DNA of 64,000 nucleotides from Vibrio sp. 05-20-BW147 (GCF_013369385.1 NZ_SZTO01000011.1:1-64000); one strand, 5' to 3'. Numbered from the stretch's first letter, positions 53,856-64,000 are shown. Program-made: numbers and translations. The notes: generated by a model from the sequence alone, not told the origin.

Positions 53856-55878
53856 TCAAACACTTTGGTCAACTTGGCGCTATCGCTTTAAAAGTATGGT
53901 GCGCTATCGGTTGCTGTTTCTAACCTCGGCGCCAATTTTCCTCACCTTGATTGCACTGATCGGCATCTCTGTCTATTGGTCGATTCATTACACTTGGAGC
54001 AGTGCACTGATTGATGTTTCTGAACGCCTAGGAGTTGCCAATAACAGCATTACACTATTGCAACAGAAGCAGGCTAATTACGTTAAAGCCTTTGCTGAAA
54101 GCTATCAGTTTCGCACTCGTATCAATCAGCCAGTGGATCAAGACGATCTTCAGCAATGGGTGCATAAACAGAAAAAACATTATCAGCTCGATTTTCTCGC
54201 TTTTCATCGTGTCGACACCATAGAGCAAAAATTCCGTTTTCTTGATTTAACCCAAAAGGAATCGTTTTTCGATGTACTGAGCGAAAAGGAACTAAAACAG
54301 CTTGATCAGGATTTGGCCAAACGAGCGGAAGTTCCCATTTTAAAAAGTGGAAAGGTCGAAACGCGCGGCCTAGTAAGTCGCACTGTGATTCCGGTGTTTA
54401 ACCAAAGTAATGATCTGATTGGTTTTCTAGATGGTGGACTACTGCTCAACAACAGCACCGTGCTCGTCGACCAAATCCGCGACCTGATTTACATCGGAGA
54501 TGAGGATTCTCTCAGGCCAATTGGCACCGTGACGCTGTTTATGGAAGATCTCCGCGTCAGCACCAATGTGCCGTTAGACAGCGAAGATCAGATTGGCCGT
54601 GCGATTGGTACTCGAGTGTCGAGCGAAGTGCATAAATCGGTGCTGATCGAGGGCAAGCAATGGGTCAATCGCGCCTTTGTCTATGACGCTTGGTATATCA
54701 CAGCCTATCAACCCATTCGCGACCAGTACAACAGTACCATCGGCATGCTCTACACCGGCTATTTGATGTGGCCATTTGTTAAAGCGTATCTCACCAACAT
54801 AGTAGAAATCAGCGTTATCACCTTGACCTTGCTGGTGGTCTCTGGGCTTTTGGTTTATAGAGGCTCGCGGGATCTTTTCCGTCCGATTGAACGCATTCAT
54901 AAAGTGGTAAAACTGGTGCAACTGGGCAAAGACAAGCGGATTGGTGCGTTAGGACTAGATGAAAACCACGAGCTGGCGCAACTGGCCAAACAGTTTGACA
55001 ACATGCTCGATCTGCTCAAGACGCGCGAACAGCAGATCAAACAAGCGGCCAATGAACTGGAGCAAAAAGTGTTGGAGCGCACAGCCAGTCTTAATGAAAA
55101 AACCGAGCAGCTTGAGCACCACATTCGATTACTCAATCAAACGCGCGACAAACTGGTCGTCAATGAAAAGCTGGCGGCCTTGGGCGAGTTAACCGCGGGT
55201 ATCGCCCATGAGATTAATAACCCAACCGCCGTGATACTGGGTAACGTCGAGTTGATTCGTTTTGAACTCGGTGACGATGCCGCTCGCGTTGAGGAAGAAA
55301 TAGAAACGGTGATGGCGCAGATCGACCGAATTCGTAACATCACGCGAAGCTTGCTGCAATACAGCCGACAGGGCGGGGTGCAGGATGAGATCATTTGGCA
55401 GCACGTCAATCCGATCATCGAAGAGAGCATTACCTTGGTTAAAACCGGCTCTAAAAAACGCACCATCGAATTCGTCACTGATCTCAAGGCGCATACGTCC
55501 GTTGAAGTGAATCGCCATCAACTGTTACAGATTTTGGTTAACTTACAAATGAATGCCATCCACGCGATGAACGGTGAGGGCCGATTGAGCATCACCAGTG
55601 AAGATTGGTTGGAAGAAGGGGAAAGCGTGGGGGCGGTGATCCACATTGAAGATCAAGGTTGCGGCATTAAGCCCGAAAAACTGAGCCGAATATTTGACCC
55701 GTTTTACACCACTAAACGTGATGGAACCGGGCTTGGTCTTTCTGTTAGCCAGAGTTTGCTTAGCCAATCAGGCGGGGAGATCAAAGTGCGTTCACAACTG
55801 GGGATAGGCAGCACGTTTAGTGTTTACCTCCCAAGAAAGAACGAAGCCAAACTGCGTGATACCTTGCTGATTCAATAA
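53845..55878 (+). CDS. Sensor histidine kinase, partner of the sigma-54 activator
   Basis: From the ATG at 53845 (GAGGAAG upstream) the protein has 677 residues. A membrane helix comes first (LLFLTSAPIFLTLIALIGIS), then a Cache-like periplasmic sensor (about 50-330). A second helix (VEISVITLTLLVVSGLLVY), HAMP and a coiled coil follow. HisKA has ALGELTAGIAHEINNPTAVI and HATPase_c has GLGLSVSQSLLSQSGG. The DctB/NtrB-like type pairs with sigma-54 activators. It overlaps the regulator by 11 bases. The longer frame upstream is out of frame with the regulator and not real. Confidence 0.9.
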   Translation: MQSDQTLWSTWRYRFKSMVRYRLLFLTSAPIFLTLIALIGISVYWSIHYTWSSALIDVSERLGVANNSITLLQQKQANYVKAFAESYQFRTRINQPVDQDDLQQWVHKQKKHYQLDFLAFHRVDTIEQKFRFLDLTQKESFFDVLSEKELKQLDQDLAKRAEVPILKSGKVETRGLVSRTVIPVFNQSNDLIGFLDGGLLLNNSTVLVDQIRDLIYIGDEDSLRPIGTVTLFMEDLRVSTNVPLDSEDQIGRAIGTRVSSEVHKSVLIEGKQWVNRAFVYDAWYITAYQPIRDQYNSTIGMLYTGYLMWPFVKAYLTNIVEISVITLTLLVVSGLLVYRGSRDLFRPIERIHKVVKLVQLGKDKRIGALGLDENHELAQLAKQFDNMLDLLKTREQQIKQAANELEQKVLERTASLNEKTEQLEHHIRLLNQTRDKLVVNEKLAALGELTAGIAHEINNPTAVILGNVELIRFELGDDAARVEEEIETVMAQIDRIRNITRSLLQYSRQGGVQDEIIWQHVNPIIEESITLVKTGSKKRTIEFVTDLKAHTSVEVNRHQLLQILVNLQMNAIHAMNGEGRLSITSEDWLEEGESVGAVIHIEDQGCGIKPEKLSRIFDPFYTTKRDGTGLGLSVSQSLLSQSGGEIKVRSQLGIGSTFSVYLPRKNEAKLRDTLLIQ

Positions 55879-55902
55879 TTGTGTGGATGAGCATAAAGAA
55901 AT

Positions 55903-55928
55903 GCTCTGTCGATACGACAGAGCTTTTT
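55903..55928 (+). terminator. Rho-independent terminator after the kinase gene
   Basis: GCTCTGTC-GATAC-GACAGAGC followed by TTTTTG, between convergent genes. Confidence 0.85.
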
Positions 55929-55963
55929 GTTTGAAGGACTTATAGATGCTTATTGACTACGGT

Positions 55964-56845
55964 CTATTGGCCGCTGAATGCAATTCTCGGTGGTTTGATG
56001 CCGTGCTTCTTAAACTCTTTCATTACACGTAAAGTAATGTCAGATTCAAACAGTTTTTCATAAGCAGTGTCCACCACATAGGCTTTGCAGGTTAGCTGGA
56101 TGGCCAAATAGTTGTCCGTGATCGTCTGTTTCACCAGTACCACCACCGGTTTCGGCAGGTGGATGTAACGGCTAGACGAAGCCGCTTCCTGAATCAACTC
56201 ACGCGCAAGCACAATATCTTCATCCATACCGACATAGAAGGGGATCACCACCTGCATGTCCAGTGCGCCATAGTTTCCGCTGACCGTCACTTCATTGAGA
56301 AACTTGTTGTTCGGAATGGTAATAATGTCATCGGTCAGTGTTCTCATCCGCACAGAACGAAGGCCAATCGCGATGATGTCACCATAGTTGCCTTCAAACG
56401 TGACGCGGTCACCCACCTGAAACGGGCGGTCAATCATCACCGTCAACCCGGCAATAAAAGACGCGGCCAAGTCTTTCAACGCAAAACCAACCGACACCGC
56501 CAGCGTGCCACCGATTAAGGCTAAAATATGGTCGTTGATGCGAAAGCTCATCATAAACACCACAAGGCCGGCGGTTAAGTAGATGAAGAATTGCAAGAAC
56601 GATTGGGTTTTCTGCAACAGCATTCGATACTGCGCAAACTGGCCGCCAATAGTCTCTACCAGTGAATTCATGAACTTCAACAGCAGCCAAGTAATGGCGA
56701 TAATGATGACAGAGAAGAACACACCGCTCCAGCGGATCAAGCTGGCAAATTGCTGGATGTTTTCCATATTGGCGATTTCTTCCGTCGCGAAGGCTGGGGC
56801 CGAGATCAAAGCCGTGGCGAATAGCGCGTAGAGTTTCTTATTCAT
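55964..56845 (-). CDS. MscS-family mechanosensitive channel
   Basis: The 293-residue protein has a likely signal peptide (LFATALISAPAFA) and three membrane helices. The last is the pore helix, with GGTLAVSVGFALKDLAASFI, followed by GLTVMIDRPFQVGDRVTF (the MscS beta domain) and a C-terminal domain. It opens under membrane tension to release solutes. It lies one base after the stop of the large membrane ATPase-like gene, so the two form one operon and may work together. Confidence 0.9.
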   Translation of the reverse strand: MNKKLYALFATALISAPAFATEEIANMENIQQFASLIRWSGVFFSVIIIAITWLLLKFMNSLVETIGGQFAQYRMLLQKTQSFLQFFIYLTAGLVVFMMSFRINDHILALIGGTLAVSVGFALKDLAASFIAGLTVMIDRPFQVGDRVTFEGNYGDIIAIGLRSVRMRTLTDDIITIPNNKFLNEVTVSGNYGALDMQVVIPFYVGMDEDIVLARELIQEAASSSRYIHLPKPVVVLVKQTITDNYLAIQLTCKAYVVDTAYEKLFESDITLRVMKEFKKHGIKPPRIAFSGQ

Positions 56846-56846
56846 A

Positions 56847-59216
56847 TTACTTCACCAGCAAATGTTGACGATCGAGAACGTTGGTAATGTAGCGGAACCA
56901 ATGGTCCGAGACGCGAGCTTTATCCTCGTTCCAGGCAATAAAGCCGCGGCTTTCAAAGAAACGAAGTGTGCCAATCACTTCAGCAATGCTGAGCTGAGTA
57001 CACTCAGAGAGCTCTTCGGGAGAGGCCACTTCAAGCTGTACAATCGAACGTAACACCGCCAGCATCGGTTTAGGCATCTGCTCCAGCTCCTTGGATTCCG
57101 GTGCATGGAACAAGCGCACCACGACACTATCAGACTCTTTATTGCGTCTTAACGACAAACGGAAGAATCGCAGCGCCACTGTTGGGTTACCATCGGAGTA
57201 ATGCCACAAAATTCGGTAAAAGCCTTGCTTGGCTCGTTCTTCCTCAGAAGTCTCTTCTTGATCCCACTGCTTAGGCACCACAAGGCCATCAAAGCTAAGC
57301 GGGTTTTCAATATCGTGATTCACGCGGCTATCGAGTAACGCAGAAATCTGTTTTTCATTCCAACGAGGCAAAAAGGAGACCCAATCAAACAGCAGTCGCT
57401 CGCCACGAGCGCGATCGACAAAACGCCAGCTTGCTTTTTCAATCGCCATCACAACGCGGTGATTTTGTTTAGAGCGGCGCAGCAGGTTCGTCAGCTTCAT
57501 TAGTCCGACTAAACCACCAACCATGGGCTTCACCAAACGCTGTGCGTTATCGACCGCAATCAGGTAAGGCACATTGCTTTTACGCAAGAACGCTAAGATT
57601 TGCACTTCTGTCGACTCTTCTGATAGCCCTAGTCCTGTCGCCAATTGTTTCAATAGCTCTGGGTAGCCATCGTAAGGGCAGTTAAGGTAAAGCGGTGTGG
57701 CGTTTTTCACTTTGCCAAGAATTTTCTTCAATACCGATGTGGTACCCACACCACGCTCACCTGACAACACGCAAATCGCTGGGCTATCGGTCAACAAATA
57801 ACGAGAGAGGTTTTGAATCTCATCACTGGCGTAGTCAATCCACTCGCTGTCTTGTTGCGGAGGCAGCACATATTGAAATGCCGCATCACCACGAATGCGT
57901 ACCAGTGAGTCGTTACCATCTCGGTTGCTGGTTTGCTTGGCCACTTCGATACGGAAGAGGTAAGCAAGTGCCTGACTGAACATAGTGTAGTTTGAGAGAG
58001 TCGCAATAATGCGATGTTTAAAGTGGTGGCTAATCAGCCATACTGCCGCTATTGCGGTCGCTGGAATATTGAGAATAAAGCTATCTTGCCGTTTGATTGC
58101 CCACTGTACCCAGACCGGACGCTCAGCAATGCGGTCGACTACATTGAATACAGTTGCACGCCACAAGTGCAGTACAGAGATGGTGACCAAAACAAACCAA
58201 AAATAGAGCGCACTGTAGATCCAGTAATAGATCGTTCCTTTGCCCAAAGTGCGTACGGAGATTTGTAAAATAACCCCTGCCGCGATCGCACTCCATACAT
58301 AACGACGAATAGTTGATAGACGCAGTGCAATAACCTTTTTACTCGAACTACGGCTGTTACGATAAGCAAACTCAAGGATAAAACTAATCGCAATGGAGCC
58401 ACCAAGGATCCACCAGGTGAAAATCTCCAAATAGACCAAATGTTGCAAGCTTGGCAGTGAGGCGAGTATGCGCAGCGACACCGTAATCGCGATCAACCAC
58501 GCAATGGCTTTGTTTGCGCGGCTGATGTACCAAATCAAACGTACCCAAAGGGCTGGGGCGTTGTTGTTATCAAGTTGGCTTTCACGAAACAGCGTGATGA
58601 TACGTTTGCTGTTTGCCATCCACCATACCAACAACAAGTATACGGCAAACACCTTTAACCCAGTCCAAATAACAGGCACAGGAGAAATGAAGGTGTTTTT
58701 AATCAGTGCGCGAAAGCTTCTTAACTGAAAATGGGCTAAATATTCTAGATTCAATTTCGTTAGTGTCAGCTCTTGGCGAAACTGCGTCACGCCATAAGGG
58801 CCAAAACCGGTCAATTGCTCTTTGGTCGCGCTATCAGTGAGCTGTAACAACTTGGCTTTACTGCTGCCTAAGCTATTGAGGGTGAGGTATTGACTCTCAA
58901 CCGTTTGCCAATGTTCTGCTGTAGGCGCTTGGCGATATTGTTCAAGCAAACGTTTGAAGGCGTCACCTTCAGACTTTTGCATGGCGATAACAGCGGTGAG
59001 CATTTGGTTCACCTTCACCTGATCTTTGGCGCTCATAAAGAGCGGGTCAGGCAATCGGGCTAAATCGGACTCAACGCTCAGTGCATGGGCGTTGATCTGA
59101 GGTGGTGTTTGCGCAGCATATTGCCATTGGGCAAAGGATGCAGGTGCAAACAGCAGAGTAAAACAAACGAATAGACGTAATATTTTTGGCATAAGTTGAT
59201 CGTAATCTTTAGACAT
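56847..59216 (-). CDS. Membrane AAA-type ATPase-like protein with altered P-loop
   Basis: The 789-residue protein begins with a signal-like segment (LRLFVCFTLLFAPASFA) and a helical periplasmic part to about 170. Five or six membrane helices follow to about 400, then a cytoplasmic ATPase-like domain. The P-loop reads VLSGERGVGTTSVLKKI, with threonine where lysine should be; the Walker B-like strand is PYLIAVDNAQRLV. A winged-helix-like end follows. It is not a recognised named family. The start may be the ATG at 59216 or that at 59192; neither has a clear ribosome site. It is cotranscribed with the MscS gene. Confidence 0.75.
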   Translation of the reverse strand: MSKDYDQLMPKILRLFVCFTLLFAPASFAQWQYAAQTPPQINAHALSVESDLARLPDPLFMSAKDQVKVNQMLTAVIAMQKSEGDAFKRLLEQYRQAPTAEHWQTVESQYLTLNSLGSSKAKLLQLTDSATKEQLTGFGPYGVTQFRQELTLTKLNLEYLAHFQLRSFRALIKNTFISPVPVIWTGLKVFAVYLLLVWWMANSKRIITLFRESQLDNNNAPALWVRLIWYISRANKAIAWLIAITVSLRILASLPSLQHLVYLEIFTWWILGGSIAISFILEFAYRNSRSSSKKVIALRLSTIRRYVWSAIAAGVILQISVRTLGKGTIYYWIYSALYFWFVLVTISVLHLWRATVFNVVDRIAERPVWVQWAIKRQDSFILNIPATAIAAVWLISHHFKHRIIATLSNYTMFSQALAYLFRIEVAKQTSNRDGNDSLVRIRGDAAFQYVLPPQQDSEWIDYASDEIQNLSRYLLTDSPAICVLSGERGVGTTSVLKKILGKVKNATPLYLNCPYDGYPELLKQLATGLGLSEESTEVQILAFLRKSNVPYLIAVDNAQRLVKPMVGGLVGLMKLTNLLRRSKQNHRVVMAIEKASWRFVDRARGERLLFDWVSFLPRWNEKQISALLDSRVNHDIENPLSFDGLVVPKQWDQEETSEEERAKQGFYRILWHYSDGNPTVALRFFRLSLRRNKESDSVVVRLFHAPESKELEQMPKPMLAVLRSIVQLEVASPEELSECTQLSIAEVIGTLRFFESRGFIAWNEDKARVSDHWFRYITNVLDRQHLLVK

Positions 59217-59415
59217 AACGAAGAGATTGTAGTCTCAAAAACTGTTCATAATTCAGACAAATAGAAATTTGCTGTGAAACTTTATCCATATTCACCTTTC
59301 GTATGTCAACGTTTTGTGATTTAAGTCATAAAAATCAAAGCTTGCACTCTTGGGCATGAACAAGTAACGTTGCGCAGTTTTTTCTATTTGTTACTTACTC
59401 ACTAAGGTAAAAGCT

Positions 59416-61008
59416 TTGATTTCTACAGCGAATATCACTCAACAATTTGGCGCAAAGCCACTGTTTGAAAACATCTCAGTTAAATTTGGCGAAGGCAATC
59501 GCTATGGTCTAATTGGGGCAAATGGTTGTGGTAAATCAACCTTTATGAAAATCCTCAGTGGTGAACTTGAACCAACGAGTGGTAACGTTAGCTACGACCC
59601 AAATGAACGTGTTGCAAAACTGAATCAGGATCAGTTTGCCTACGAAGAGTTCACGGTTATCGACACCGTTATCATGGGTCACAAAGAACTGTGGAAAGTG
59701 AAGCAAGAGCGTGATCGTATTTACTCGTTGCCAGAAATGAGCGAAGAAGATGGCATGCGTGTTGCGGATCTTGAAGTCGAGTTCGCGGAAATGGATGGCT
59801 ACATGGCAGAAGCGAAAGCGGGTGAGCTTCTTCTTGCTGTAGGTATTCCAATGGAACAGCATTACGGCCTAATGAGCAGTGTGGCACCAGGTTGGAAACT
59901 GCGTGTGCTTCTAGCACAGATTCTATTCGCCGATCCAGACATCATGTTGCTTGACGAACCAACCAACAACTTGGATATGGATACAATCCGTTGGTTGGAA
60001 GACACACTAAACGCGCGTAACTGCACCATGATCATCATCTCGCACGACCGTCACTTCCTAAACTCTGTGTGTACCCACATGGCGGACTTGGATTACGGTG
60101 AGCTGCGTGTTTACCCAGGTAACTACGACGAGTACATGACCGCGGCGTCACAAGCTCGTGAACGTCTACTAAGCGATAATGCGAAGAAGAAAGCACAGAT
60201 TGCTGAGCTACAAACCTTCGTAGCGCGCTTCTCTGCCAACGCATCGAAAGCAAAACAAGCGACCTCTCGTGCGAAGCAAATCGACAAGATCAAACTGGAT
60301 GAAGTAAAAGCGTCTAGCCGTCAAAACCCATTCATTCGTTTCGAACAGTCAAAAGAGTTGTTCCGTAACGCTTTGATTGTTGAAAACCTAAGCCAAGGTT
60401 TTGAAGATGACTTGTTCTCAGACTTCAACGCAATTTTTGAAGTGGGTGAGCGTGTTGCGATCATCGGTGAGAACGGTGTGGGTAAAACAACCCTACTGAA
60501 CACGCTGGCGGGTGTACTCGAACCACGCACTGGTGAATTCAAATGGTCTGAAAACGCCAACATCGGTTATTACGCGCAAGACCACGCGCATGAATTTGCA
60601 GAAGACCTAAACCTAATGGAGTGGATGGGCCAATGGCGTCAAGAAGGCGACGATGAGCAAGTGGTTCGTGGTTTCCTAGGGCGTATGCTGTTTGGTCAAG
60701 ACGACATCAAGAAGTCGGTAAAAGTCCTATCTGGTGGTGAGCAAGGTCGTATGCTGCTTGGTAAGCTGATGATGCACAAACCAAACATGCTGCTGATGGA
60801 TGAGCCAACCAACCACATGGATATGGAATCGATCGAATCATTGAACAATGCTCTTGAGCAATACAAAGGCACATTGTTCTTCGTCTCGCACGATCGCGTA
60901 TTTGTAGACTCACTGGCAACTCGCATCATTGAAATTCGTGATGGCAAAATCACCGACTTCAAAGGCACTTACTCTGAGTACCTAAAATCACGTGGTGTAG
61001 AAAGCTAA
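59416..61008 (+). CDS. ybiT: YbiT, ABC-F ATPase
   Basis: The 530-residue protein has two ABC domains and no membrane part. The motifs are [14 protein letters not shown] and [16 protein letters not shown] in the first, [14 protein letters not shown] and [14 protein letters not shown] in the second, with the basic P-site linker between ([17 protein letters not shown]). ABC-F proteins act on the ribosome; the exact task of YbiT is not settled. The TTG start at 59416 has AAGGTAA upstream and agrees with the E. coli N-terminus. Codon use is that of a well expressed gene. Confidence 0.92.
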   Translation: MISTANITQQFGAKPLFENISVKFGEGNRYGLIGANGCGKSTFMKILSGELEPTSGNVSYDPNERVAKLNQDQFAYEEFTVIDTVIMGHKELWKVKQERDRIYSLPEMSEEDGMRVADLEVEFAEMDGYMAEAKAGELLLAVGIPMEQHYGLMSSVAPGWKLRVLLAQILFADPDIMLLDEPTNNLDMDTIRWLEDTLNARNCTMIIISHDRHFLNSVCTHMADLDYGELRVYPGNYDEYMTAASQARERLLSDNAKKKAQIAELQTFVARFSANASKAKQATSRAKQIDKIKLDEVKASSRQNPFIRFEQSKELFRNALIVENLSQGFEDDLFSDFNAIFEVGERVAIIGENGVGKTTLLNTLAGVLEPRTGEFKWSENANIGYYAQDHAHEFAEDLNLMEWMGQWRQEGDDEQVVRGFLGRMLFGQDDIKKSVKVLSGGEQGRMLLGKLMMHKPNMLLMDEPTNHMDMESIESLNNALEQYKGTLFFVSHDRVFVDSLATRIIEIRDGKITDFKGTYSEYLKSRGVES

Positions 61009-61040
61009 TTTCGCGTTGCGTGCTTATAAAGATCAAACAA

Positions 61041-61063
61041 AGAGCCTCACTGAGGCTCTTTTG
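61041..61063 (+). terminator. Rho-independent terminator after ybiT
   Basis: AGAGCCTC-ACT-GAGGCTCT followed by TTTGCTTTTT, between convergent genes. Confidence 0.85.
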
Positions 61064-61117
61064 CTTTTTCTGCTATCTGTCGTCACTAAGTCGATGAGGG
61101 CAAGGAGGTTAGGGCGT

Positions 61118-62980
61118 TCAATACTTAAATTGGGCGACGATCTTTTCCAGCTTGTGGCTAACATCCGACACTTGTTCGCTGCATCGGACAGAGCCAGAAA
61201 CGATCTCATAAGTGTCCCCCGCCAGCTGCGCGATTTGCGTAATATTGCGGTCAATTTCTGCTGATACCATTGATTGTTCTTCTGACGCGGTCGCAATCTG
61301 CGTGTTCATATCAAACATCTCGGTGATTTGCGTGCTGATACCTTCAATCGCTTCGACCACATGGCGCGTATCCACATTCGTTGTACGAGCTTGATCGACA
61401 CTGTCTGCCATTTTGTTGACCGTTTGAGCGATCCCTTTGGTCAGTGCTTGTACGGTGGATTCAATTTGTAAGGTGGAATCATTGGTTAGCCGAGAGAGCT
61501 GACGCACTTCATCAGCGACCACGGCAAACCCTCGGCCACTTTCTCCGGCGCGCGCGGCTTCAATGGCCGCATTTAACGCCAACAGGTTGGTTTGTTCAGC
61601 AATCCCTTGAATGGCAGAGACAACGGCATTGATTTCGCGGCTTTGTGCTTCAAGTGCTTGGATCTGAGCTTGCGACTCTTCGATACTGATGGCCAACGTA
61701 TCAATTCGCTTACCTGTCGCGTGGGTGAGTTGCAGTGCTTTATCGGCTTCGCTATTCACTCGTTGCGCATTTTGCGCAGCCGATTCAATATTGGCGGTGA
61801 TCTCATTGGTCGTCATCACCAGTTCATTTACCGCCGTTGCGACAGACTCGGACTCTAACTTCTGCTGCTGCGCGTTTTGCATACTTTTCTGCGCTGCTTG
61901 CTCTGAGCTGCAAGAGCTTTCACCTAATACACCCATCACAGACGCCAGTTGTTTGATGTTGTCATGTAGATGGCTGATAAAGAGGTCGAATGAACGGGAT
62001 AACTGCGCTAGCTCGTCACTGCCTTTGGCATTCATTCGTACCGTTAAATCTCCGCTGCCATTGGCAATGTCATCCATCAAGAGGTTAATGGCTTTGATTC
62101 TCGAAAGAATACTACGGCCAATAATGTAGAGCAGTGACGACAACAGCACGACGATCGCCACGCCCATCCACTGTAAGTGGCTGCGAATATCCGCTGCAGT
62201 TTGCTCAACGCTCTGCTTGATGGTGGTTTGTAGATCAGCAATCGCCTGTTCGGTTTTGTGCACATTGCTACGGAGCGCGCCTCTTAGGCCTTCGTTTGCG
62301 GTCAAGCCAAGCGTTGCGATCGCGCTGATGTATCGAGATAAGGTGTTGGAATAATCGGTAAAAGCGGGAGACAAACTGGTTTCAAACTTGGCAAACTGGC
62401 GAAGCCCTTCGAGCAGCGCCACCTTGTATTCTTGCGTTGGTTCGGTGACAAAAGTTAAGTCGTGGTCAAGCAACTGCAAAAACTGCGCGGTAAGCTCTCC
62501 ATCATTGGCGCTGAGTACATCGGTTTTGAGCACGCGACGTGCTGCAAATAGCTCACTTTGCAACGCGTCAATGCTTGCCAACTGACGCGCCAATTGATGA
62601 AACTGAGTTTGATACTGAGATAGAGTGGTTACAATTTGCTGACGTTGATCGTCAATGGCAATCGACTCACTGGCGAGAACGTCTGATAAGTGCGCAATGC
62701 GTTGTTGCAGTTGAGAATAGGTAGCATCGAAATTCGTCAGGTATTTTTCGCTGCGACGTGCCAAATAGTCTTTCTCGTGTCGGCGAAGCATCAACAGATC
62801 AATGGAACTGCTTAAGTTTTCTGTCGAGGCGTGTTCCAAAGAGGACAAATGCTTTGCGCTGTTGTTCTCATAAAGCGCGTAGGCGGCAACGCCTAACAGC
62901 AAAGTCACATTGATGAGCAGCAGCTTGGTTCGGATAGAGAATGAAAAGAAAAAACGTTTTTGAACAGGTGATCCGGACAT
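61118..62980 (-). CDS. Methyl-accepting chemotaxis protein with HAMP domain
   Basis: The 620-residue receptor has an N-terminal membrane helix ([18 protein letters not shown]) and a helical-bundle periplasmic sensor (about 35-270). A second helix ([20 protein letters not shown]) and HAMP follow. The signalling domain has the tip [20 protein letters not shown] followed by [20 protein letters not shown]. It does not end in a CheR pentapeptide. A single gene, unrelated to its neighbours. Confidence 0.93.
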   Translation of the reverse strand: MSGSPVQKRFFFSFSIRTKLLLINVTLLLGVAAYALYENNSAKHLSSLEHASTENLSSSIDLLMLRRHEKDYLARRSEKYLTNFDATYSQLQQRIAHLSDVLASESIAIDDQRQQIVTTLSQYQTQFHQLARQLASIDALQSELFAARRVLKTDVLSANDGELTAQFLQLLDHDLTFVTEPTQEYKVALLEGLRQFAKFETSLSPAFTDYSNTLSRYISAIATLGLTANEGLRGALRSNVHKTEQAIADLQTTIKQSVEQTAADIRSHLQWMGVAIVVLLSSLLYIIGRSILSRIKAINLLMDDIANGSGDLTVRMNAKGSDELAQLSRSFDLFISHLHDNIKQLASVMGVLGESSCSSEQAAQKSMQNAQQQKLESESVATAVNELVMTTNEITANIESAAQNAQRVNSEADKALQLTHATGKRIDTLAISIEESQAQIQALEAQSREINAVVSAIQGIAEQTNLLALNAAIEAARAGESGRGFAVVADEVRQLSRLTNDSTLQIESTVQALTKGIAQTVNKMADSVDQARTTNVDTRHVVEAIEGISTQITEMFDMNTQIATASEEQSMVSAEIDRNITQIAQLAGDTYEIVSGSVRCSEQVSDVSHKLEKIVAQFKY

Positions 62981-63106
62981 GGATACCTCCCATTTAGCCA
63001 GTGACGTAGTTAACCTATCTCTGCTTTTGTTTCATTTATGTTTCAAATTTATTGCAGGGAATATTCAACTAATAGCGCATGGGAGGCGTTTTGCAAGTAA
63101 GGCGAT

Positions 63107-63934
63107 TTAACTCTCTTGACCTTTGACATCAAAAATGATGTTTTCACCGCCGGTAAAGACTTGAAAGCGTAAGCCTTTTGCTCGTGCGATGGTGGTAATA
63201 CCAAATTGACGTGCTAAATCTAAACCCATCTGCGTGACACCAGAGCGAGAGAGCAAAACAGGGATGCCCATTTGAGCCACTTTGATCACCATTTCTGAAG
63301 TGAGACGGCCTGTGGTGTAGAAAATCTTATCCGCGCCCGATTCTTGGTTTAGCCACATTTCACCGGCAAGCGTATCTACCGCGTTGTGACGGCCAACATC
63401 TTCGACAAACGAGCGAACTTCATCGCCTTTGCACACCGCACATCCGTGTACCGCGCCTGCTTTTTTGTAGGTATCGTTGTAGTGGGTGAGCGCTTCTAAG
63501 GTCTTGTAAATCTCCGACTGTTTGAGTGTCACCTGGGGCACTTTATAGTGTTCTAGTTGTTTCATCACGTTGCCATACATAGTGCCTTGCCCACACCCTG
63601 AGGTAACGGTTTTCTTTTTCAAAGCCTGTTCAATGTGTTCTACATTCTCTTTTGTCACTACCGCAGCGCTGTTGGTTTCCCAATCAATGATCACCGATTC
63701 AAGAGAGTCAACTTCCGTTAAGAAACTTTGGTTCTTGAGATAGCCCAAAACGAGTGCTTCAGGTCTCGAGCCCAGTGTCATTAGCGTCACCACTTCTTTC
63801 CAGTTCAGAAGAACGGTTAAAGGGCGCTCACAAGCAATTTGCTTAATTAACTTCTCTCCATATTCATCGAATACTTCCACTTCAATGGTTTGCAAAGGGT
63901 TTTCACTGGTTTTAATAATGTTGGGTTTGACCAC
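63107..63934 (-). CDS. fdhD: FdhD, formate dehydrogenase sulfurtransferase
   Basis: The 275-residue protein has the FdhD hallmarks: a conserved ACERPLTVLLN start, SGCGQGTMYG, the cysteine pair in HGCAVCKGDEVRSFVEDVGR and HNAVDTLAGEMW, then FYTTGRLTSEMVIKVAQMG. FdhD passes sulfur from IscS to the bis-MGD cofactor and so activates formate dehydrogenase. The start is a GTG at 63934 with AGGAAAAAG upstream. A formate dehydrogenase operon probably lies just right of the window; together with tupABC, mobA and moeA this forms a functional set. Confidence 0.93.
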   Translation of the reverse strand: MVKPNIIKTSENPLQTIEVEVFDEYGEKLIKQIACERPLTVLLNWKEVVTLMTLGSRPEALVLGYLKNQSFLTEVDSLESVIIDWETNSAAVVTKENVEHIEQALKKKTVTSGCGQGTMYGNVMKQLEHYKVPQVTLKQSEIYKTLEALTHYNDTYKKAGAVHGCAVCKGDEVRSFVEDVGRHNAVDTLAGEMWLNQESGADKIFYTTGRLTSEMVIKVAQMGIPVLLSRSGVTQMGLDLARQFGITTIARAKGLRFQVFTGGENIIFDVKGQES

Positions 63935-64000
63935 TTCTTTTTCCTGCTTGAATGGGTGATATCAAGAATCACCGAAGAAACACGTTTGCCAAAGGCGGGG

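Noticed and set aside
1..64000. CRISPR arrays, tRNA and rRNA genes
   Set aside because: No regularly spaced repeats with unique spacers and no recognisable tRNA or rRNA segment were seen by eye; short or divergent cases could be missed.

Overview
The window is chromosomal DNA of a Vibrio, most like Vibrio vulnificus or a close relative. The basis is VCR/VVR-type integron attC sites at the left end, a complete syp-type exopolysaccharide locus in the order known from V. fischeri (called rbd in V. vulnificus), a Vibrio-type norM next to riboflavin synthase, and several small Vibrionaceae families (DUF3802, DUF2960-like, DUF1289). The species is inferred from gene content; no database search was possible.

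Left end, 1-9000, is accessory DNA. Positions 1-1184 hold three integron cassettes facing left (partial Nudix hydrolase, DUF2867-like protein, small membrane protein) with two complete attC sites. The third cassette is cut off at about 1185-1235, where the catalytic half of a tyrosine recombinase begins. A compact satellite-like gene set follows: AlpA-like regulator, a small unknown protein and a P2 gpA-type HUH replication endonuclease, then a membrane-anchored Mrr-like nuclease. Next comes a TPR/coiled-coil gene broken by an exact 14-bp tandem duplication. A single DUF2846 lipoprotein cassette facing right, with its own attC, lies at 7074-7780. No integron integrase is present.

Positions 9200-12100 carry small housekeeping or unknown genes: an outer-membrane barrel protein, a VOC protein, a DUF1289 protein and a P-loop kinase.

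The centre, 12097-34310, is the syp/rbd locus, all on the minus strand: sypA, B, C, D, a PhnD-like periplasmic binding protein in the place of sypE, then F, G, H, I, J, K, L, M, N, O, P, Q, R. I find four sigma-54 (-24/-12) promoters, before sypA, sypI, sypM and sypP. Each has a palindrome of the form TTCTCA-N3-TGAGAA upstream, at distances differing by about one helical turn. Hybrid kinase SypF and activator SypG would drive these promoters. SypR starts the lipid-linked glycan; SypH, I, J, N, P and Q extend it; SypM probably acetylates; SypK and SypL flip and polymerise; SypO, C and D control length and export.

Positions 34475-47450 are ordinary Vibrio core genes: a secreted ATP-dependent DNA ligase, NorM, riboflavin synthase, a fructosamine-kinase-like protein, a REC-CheC plus GGDEF signalling pair, DUF3802, an NlpC/P60 lipoprotein, a chemoreceptor, a fatty acid hydroxylase, TapT (DTW) and NagK.

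Positions 47495-64000 have a molybdenum/tungsten theme. A tightly packed operon tupA-tupB-tupC-mobA-mobB/moeA joins tungstate import to molybdopterin cofactor assembly. A sigma-54 activator and its sensor kinase diverge from it. fdhD, for formate dehydrogenase maturation, lies at the right edge. In between are an MscS-family channel paired with a large membrane AAA-type protein whose P-loop lacks its lysine, the ABC-F protein YbiT and a second chemoreceptor. No rRNA, tRNA or CRISPR array was seen.
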